DNA from: Kappaphycus alvarezii
Taxonomy: Eukaryota > Rhodophyta > Florideophyceae > Gigartinales > Solieriaceae
Length of the DNA stretch: 64,000 nucleotides
Reading direction: 5' to 3'
NCBI GenBank assembly: GCA_002205965.3
Contig: NADL03000009.1
Span: 926,883-990,882 of the forward strand
Positions 59,406 through 64,000 of the stretch are shown piece after piece; position 1 is the first letter of the stretch, and the number at the start of each line of letters is the position of its first letter. Below the pieces are notes generated by a model that ran no database searches, was not told where the DNA came from, and was given only the letters and a program-made list of their open reading frames with translations. The position numbers and the translations under genes were made by a program.

Positions 59406-62400
59406 ATGGGAGTGGGTACTGCGTCTGAACGTGGAGGGAGGGGTTCTGGAAGGGGGGGGAAATTTAGGAAGTCTGGACGTGGTGTGAAGGGATTGGAAAT
59501 TGGGGACAGGAGATCCCGAAATGGTTCGAAGCGCACGAGTAATACAACAAAGCAGGCCGACCATTCCGCAGCGAGACATGAGGGAGAACCAGCCAGGATC
59601 GGAAATGTCGATGTGCAGAAATCGAGTTGTGCGGTTGTGGGATGTCCCGGGCGCCCGACGAGCGGCACATTTGGACACAAATGTACGACGTGCCTTCGTG
59701 AAGTCCATATGCTCTGTCTCCGCGAATTGCTTCACTTTCAACCCCATGATCCGGACGATCCTCTTCTCTGTGGAGCAACGATATGTTCGAGAGGTAGCCC
59801 TGGCGAAGGAAGTCATGAGAAAAAGCCTACCAGTGATTGTGACAATGAAGGCGGGGTTACGTGGAGGACGTGTCACCTACGATGGTGCAGATTGTTCCGG
59901 CCGGAACGAACTGCACCAAGGTTCCTAGCCGAGATACAAATGAGAAGGAAGTTCGTGAGGTTGGAATATCGGATGGCAGAAGGGTACATACTGAGCGAGC
60001 TGAACCTGACAATTGTCCGCCTGGTGATGCAAACTCTCCAGGTATGGAGCGCTTCGATGTTGATATCAGCGAAGGGGAGGTCCATCGGAGAATGCGTAGC
60101 TGGTCGATGGTGCTGGATCGTGATGCGTACATAAGTCAGGAGGTCACTTTCAAGCAAGTTGTGGGTCTGAGCTCAAATCCACGTGAGGGAGATGAATCAT
60201 CATTCCCAGTAGCGTCCCCCATGGCCAACATTCGGACAATATCTTCTTCAAATGTGGAAACACTACGGAAATCGTTTGGGAGGGGCGGTGATGCATGGAA
60301 ACCAAGTCTTGGTGTTGCAGTTTTCTTGGTCAGGGATGAGGACATTGGCATTCAGACGCCAGATGAGGACGTCAGCTTCATCGACTTGGACTCGGAAAGC
60401 GGGGAAGACCCCGACCAAGTAGAAGTGGGTGCGGGGGAGAGGTCTGTTGTATGTGCTCAAAGGCTGTACTTCTACAAGAAAGGGAAGCAACCTTGTTTAC
60501 CTTCTTCTTGGGTCAGTAATGGGCAAATACCTGAAGTGCCCGCTACCACTCCTCTCTATATCCTTGATGGTATGGGCCGTATGTCGTTTGCTGCGGAGGC
60601 TCAAGAGAGATTGGTCATCCATTTCCGGGTATATGTTATACCAAAGCAGCAGTTCTTCGGAATGGATAAGAAGACCAACTGGAAAGACTTCATTCGTATG
60701 TTCGTCAGTCTATGTGCGAAGGACATCAACCTCGGCACAAATGCTATTTGCCAAAGCGCACTGGTGCAAAGGGCTGAGACCTGTGCCAGGGAGAGGCAGG
60801 CTAGGGCTTCGGCCTATCCAGGTCGTGTGAAGTGCGAAGGCGAACATGCAGACCTCGTACGAATCACTGAAGAACATGAAGAGGAGGTCAGCCAACCGGG
60901 ATATGTTGGTTCTGAGTGTGGTGCAGATCGTTCCGGTGGGAACAATGTGCACCAAGGCTTAGATTTGTGTGTACCAGAGACGCAATTTGATTCGTTCGAC
61001 GAGGCGTTCGGGAATGAACCGCAGCTTGATGAAGTACCTGTCAGCCAACGTCCCAAGGCGAGGTGTCCTTACAGGCATGGAGATCCCATACCTCGCGTTT
61101 CTCCTCTTGATGTCCTCGACTCGTACCTTCTTCCCGGTCATGTTCGCGGATTTTGTCGATATGTCAATCTCAACTCGGAGTCTGATGATATTGGAGATAA
61201 CCTCGGCATCAAGTCTGTTGATCTCCTCATTCTATGTGGTTCTATATCGATCATTCGCAATGTGATGGTTCACGCTTGCATTGGGTGTATGACTGACACT
61301 GAGCTGGTGGGCACTGACAGGGCGTCAACTTGGGCAGCGGAGGTCCTGGCAATGAGGGAGGATGGTGCTGGGAATGAGTATATGAAACCGTGCTTCAGTC
61401 TAAGGGAAAATGCGAAGGACTTGAAGTCGGCGAAGGGAAGTATTTGGATGGAGTGTCTCCAAGAAGTATTTGGTACCACGTTGGGGGTGAAGTCCAGATT
61501 CTTTGCTCATCCGTATCGCATTGGAATGGAGGAGAGAGTAGTGAAATCCGTGGTGGAAGGGGAGCTACAGCTGATTCAAGCAGATATGGTTGGGTTCACG
61601 ATGATTGCAATGACTGGTCGTTTGGATGGTTACATGAGGCATCGAGAGATAACCTCGCCTGAGAGCACAAACACACACCCGCTCTGTGGATGGAGCAAAT
61701 GCTCTCCTTCTGAAGTTGGATCCATTTCTGCAAGCAAGTTAAAACTGGACGGCAGGAGTGGGAATATCGCTAAACGTATCGCAGCGAGTGGGCACAAGAG
61801 GGATCTAATGAAGATGGCAGCTGTTGTTGGACGAAGAGCCGCTGCTGCGTCATTTCGTGTATGTTGCTGCCTACTTGGTTTGAGAGGCATTGCTTGTGTT
61901 CTAGGAGAGGGAGCTTGCAAATCCAAACTGCCTCCAGCCGATGGTGTGGCAATGAAGATGTGGTTTGCGAGGAATGTTTGGCATCGCCGACCCACTGGGG
62001 ATCAATTGGAGAATCGTGGAAAATGGACTGACGGAGGACAGAATAGCATGATCCGCTTGATTGGTCTGGATCAGCTCAGATGGGAATGGCTCAATTGGAT
62101 TGGGAGGTTTGTCAGATTGTGGCCGATGCTCTCGTCGATCAGGGAAGTGCTCCTCAAAGTTATGTATAATGCAAACCTGCCCGCAGATATTGACTTTGAT
62201 TTGTGGGCCTCGCTGAAGGATTCTGGTATGAGAACAGATCGAATGCACCGTGGACGCCTCGGGGGGAGTGGGTTTGACTACATGATATACAGGTGCCTGT
62301 ATAAGGCGTGCAGGCAGGGGGCCCGACACGTGGCAGAGGCTGAAGATGTTCACTAGAATCGATCGCTGTTTACAGGCTATTGGCAGAAAGCCGGACAACA

Positions 62401-63043
62401 AGCCAGGTGATATTCTAGCATATCCAATCATTCTTCAATTGTCGGATGCCGAAGGGCTTACAGGGGAATATGTCTCTGAATTCATGGATGGGAGGAACCG
62501 AATTGGAATGCGGAATTGGTGAAGAAGTTGAAGGTGAAAAGGTCTCTGATTCCTCTTCCAAATGAGGGAGAGAGTGCCAAACCGAAACCCAAGAAGAAGA
62601 CGAAAAGCGGAGAGGACGGAAGAGGTGGGGAGTCGTCTGGAAAACCGAAATCCACCCTGGATATCTTCGAAATGAATATGGATACCAAAATGAACGTAGG
62701 CGCCGCCGTCATGGGTGCTATATCGAGCTCACTAAACGTGAAGAAGGGGAATGGGAAAAGGAAAAGAGGAGGTAAGGGTAAAGGTGGAAAGAGCGAAGTG
62801 GAACGTAGGGAAGAGGCCGAGATAGCTATGAAGAGTGTCCTACATGCGTACGCTGTGAGGTTGGGGAAGGAAGGATTCTCCTACGATATGACTCACGGCG
62901 AAAGAATGGAGCTCGTTGATAAGATCTGGAAGGATGGTGTGGCCCTGGATCCTTTTAGAAAGGAAGAAGGTGCTGAGTCTGAGGAAGACGTTGTGGAGGT
63001 TGTTTCTCAGGCAATCATGAGAAAACGCAAAAGGGGTGTTTAG
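59406..63043 (+). CDS. Zinc-finger + ParB-like domain protein, family B (three frame segments)
   Basis: Segment 1 from ATG 59406: a Gly/Arg-rich start, then a zinc module SCAVVGCPG, HKCTTCLREVHMLC, H, LLCGATIC (59620-59790). Segment 2 (59861-62356): acidic linker, then ANIRTISSSNVETLRKSF, GVAVFLV and PLYILDGMGRMSFAAEA (60220-60600). This has the N-terminal ParB layout: N-I-R, helix, beta strands, then hydrophobic-D-G-x-x-R-x-x-x-A. A long helical region with GWSKCSPSEVGSISASKLKL and LDQLRWEWLNWIG follows. The frame then passes through RCLQAIGRKPDNKPGDILAY (62355-62510) into segment 3, a Lys-rich tail (KPKPKKKTKSG, GNGKRKRGGKGKGGK) to TAG at 63041-63043. Palindromes 8 and 9 lie inside the coding region. 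It is the last gene before the telomere. ParB kinship rests on motif order and needs profile searching. Confidence 0.55.
59884..59917. repeat. 34-bp palindrome, copy 8 (inside the family B gene)
   Basis: GGTGCAGATTGTTCCGGCCG left half. Arms differ at two positions. Translated in segment 2 as VQIVPAGTNCT. The switch from segment-1 to segment-2 frame happens in this neighbourhood. Confidence 0.9.
60920..60953. repeat. 34-bp palindrome, copy 9 (inside the family B gene)
   Basis: GGTGCAGATCGTTCCGG left arm. It is read in the same ORF as copy 8 but in another phase of the palindrome (GADRSGGNNVH), within an acidic linker. Confidence 0.9.
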
Positions 63044-64000
63044 GGATTTAGGGGATTAGGGATTAGGATTTACGGGATTAGGGATTTAGGGGATTAGGGG
63101 ATTTAGGGGATTTAGGGGTTTTTAGGGGATTAGGGATTAGGGGATTAGGGATTTAGGGTTTTAGGGGGTTTTTAGGGGATTTTAGGGGATTTTAGGGGTT
63201 TTAGGGATTAGGGGTTTTAGGGATTAGGGATTTAGGGGGTTTTAGGGATTAGGGATTATAGGGATTAGGGATTTAGGGGATTTAGGGATTAGGGGATTTA
63301 GGGGATTTAGGGGATTTAGGGTTTTAGGATTAGGGGATTTAGGGATTTAGGGGATTTAGGGGATTTAGGGGATTAGGGATTTAGGGGATTAGGGGATTAG
63401 GGGATTAGGGGATTTAGGGGTTTTAGGGGTTTTTTTAGGGGTTTTTTTAGATTAGGGGTTTTTAGGGGATTTAGGGGTTTAGGGGATTAGGGGTTTTTAG
63501 GGGTTTTTTAGGGGTTTTAGGGATTTTAGGGGTTTTTTAGGGGGATTAGGGAGTTAGGGATTTAGGGATTTAGGGGATTTAGGGGATTTAGGGTTTAGGT
63601 ATTAGGATTTTAGGGATTTAGGGGTTTTTAGGGGATTTAGGGGTTTTTAGGGGGATTAGGGGATTTAGGGATTAGGGGATTTAGGGGATTAGGGTTTTAG
63701 GGGTTTAGGGGATTTAGGGGATTTAGGGGGTTTTTATGGATTTAGGAGTTTTTTTTTAGGGGTTTTGGGATTAGGGGATTAGGGGTTTTTAGGGTTTAGG
63801 GGATTTAGGGGTTTTTTTAGGGGTTTAGGGGTTTTAGGGTTTTTAGGGGTTTTAGGATTTAGGGTTTTAGGGGATTTAGGGTGATTAGGGGATTAGGGGA
63901 TTTTTAGGGGTTAGGGTTTTAGGGTTTTTAGGGGATTTAGGGGTTTTAGGGGTTTAGGGGATTTAGGGGTTTTTTAGGGGTTTTTAGGGTTTTAGGGGTT
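63041..64000 (+). repeat. Terminal telomere-like repeat tract, about 960 bp
   Basis: Continuous, heterogeneous units of the form (A)T2-5AG3-5, such as GGGGATTTA, GGGATTA and GGGGTTTTTA, run to the end of the window. The G-rich strand is 5'->3' toward the right edge, as at a right-hand chromosome end. It starts immediately at the stop codon of the family B gene. Confidence 0.9.

Noticed and set aside
59115..59876. 253-codon minus-strand open frame
   Set aside because: It is the complement of the zinc module and upstream region of the family B gene. It has no domain, while the plus strand shows ordered cysteines.
59885..59920. Palindrome as a 36-nt mini-intron (GT...AG)
   Set aside because: GT and AG can be found at its edges, but 36 nt would not repair the frame change. 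Other copies do not end in AG, and the length is below known limits for most introns.
56300..60953. CRISPR array
   Set aside because: The repeats are palindromic and 34 bp, but spacing varies from 72 to over 1000 bp and several lie in coding sequence. The host is eukaryotic.
1..64000. tRNA or rRNA genes
   Set aside because: No cloverleaf with a convincing A/B box pair and no rRNA-like sequence was seen by eye. A tRNAscan or cmscan run would be decisive.

Overview
This is nuclear DNA of a eukaryote: a transposon-rich chromosome end. The right edge (63041-64000) is almost pure G-rich telomere-like repeat, with the G-rich strand running toward the window end. An interstitial tract of the same repeat lies near 53.7 kb. 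The resident genes (a TIR/NB-ARC/WD40 immune-type protein, a membrane-anchored glycosyltransferase-like protein, a bZIP protein) and the scarcity of obvious introns would suit a multicellular alga, with a red alga the best guess. That placement is inference; no rRNA or organelle marker is present to settle it.

Layout: 0-1.3 kb, 3' part of a broken glycosyltransferase-like gene. 4.0-8.2 kb (minus), TIR/NB-ARC/WD40 gene spread over ten frame segments. 8.9-11.7 kb, a full-length piggyBac-type element with unusual ends, and a possibly related 420-bp non-autonomous element at 12.3-12.7 kb. 14.0-20.0 kb, two unrelated Ty3/gypsy fragments head to head. 21.0-22.2 kb, PIF/Harbinger transposase. 23.7-25.9 kb, hAT transposase. 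26.8-28.8 kb, LINE-type reverse transcriptase. 29.5-31.1 kb, Tc1/mariner element with doubled terminal repeats. 31.6-33.0 kb, GC-rich bZIP gene. 34.2-37.6 kb, second copy of the chromodomain gypsy element, reverse orientation. 37.7-39.1 kb, duplicated 420-bp repeat and a 22-bp hairpin.

From 39.7 kb the subtelomeric gene zone begins. Two paralogues (39.7-43.2 and 44.6-47.1 kb) and a third, more distant gene (59.4-63.0 kb) share one architecture: a small Cys/His zinc-binding module followed by a domain with a ParB/sulfiredoxin-like signature. Between them are a cold-shock-like/UPF1-like SF1 helicase gene (50.0-53.7 kb), which ends just after helicase motif V where telomeric repeat begins, and a two-zinc-finger ORF (57.3-58.0 kb). 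Nine copies of a 34-bp palindrome lie only in and around the third ParB-like gene (56.3-61.0 kb). Together these suggest a terminal module of zinc-finger/ParB-like DNA-binding proteins, a telomere-linked helicase and a clustered palindromic site family. A functional link, for example ParB binding to the palindromes as parS-like sites, is a hypothesis.

Nearly every gene carries single-base frame changes. Some may be long-read indel errors rather than decay, so 'pseudogene' labels are provisional.
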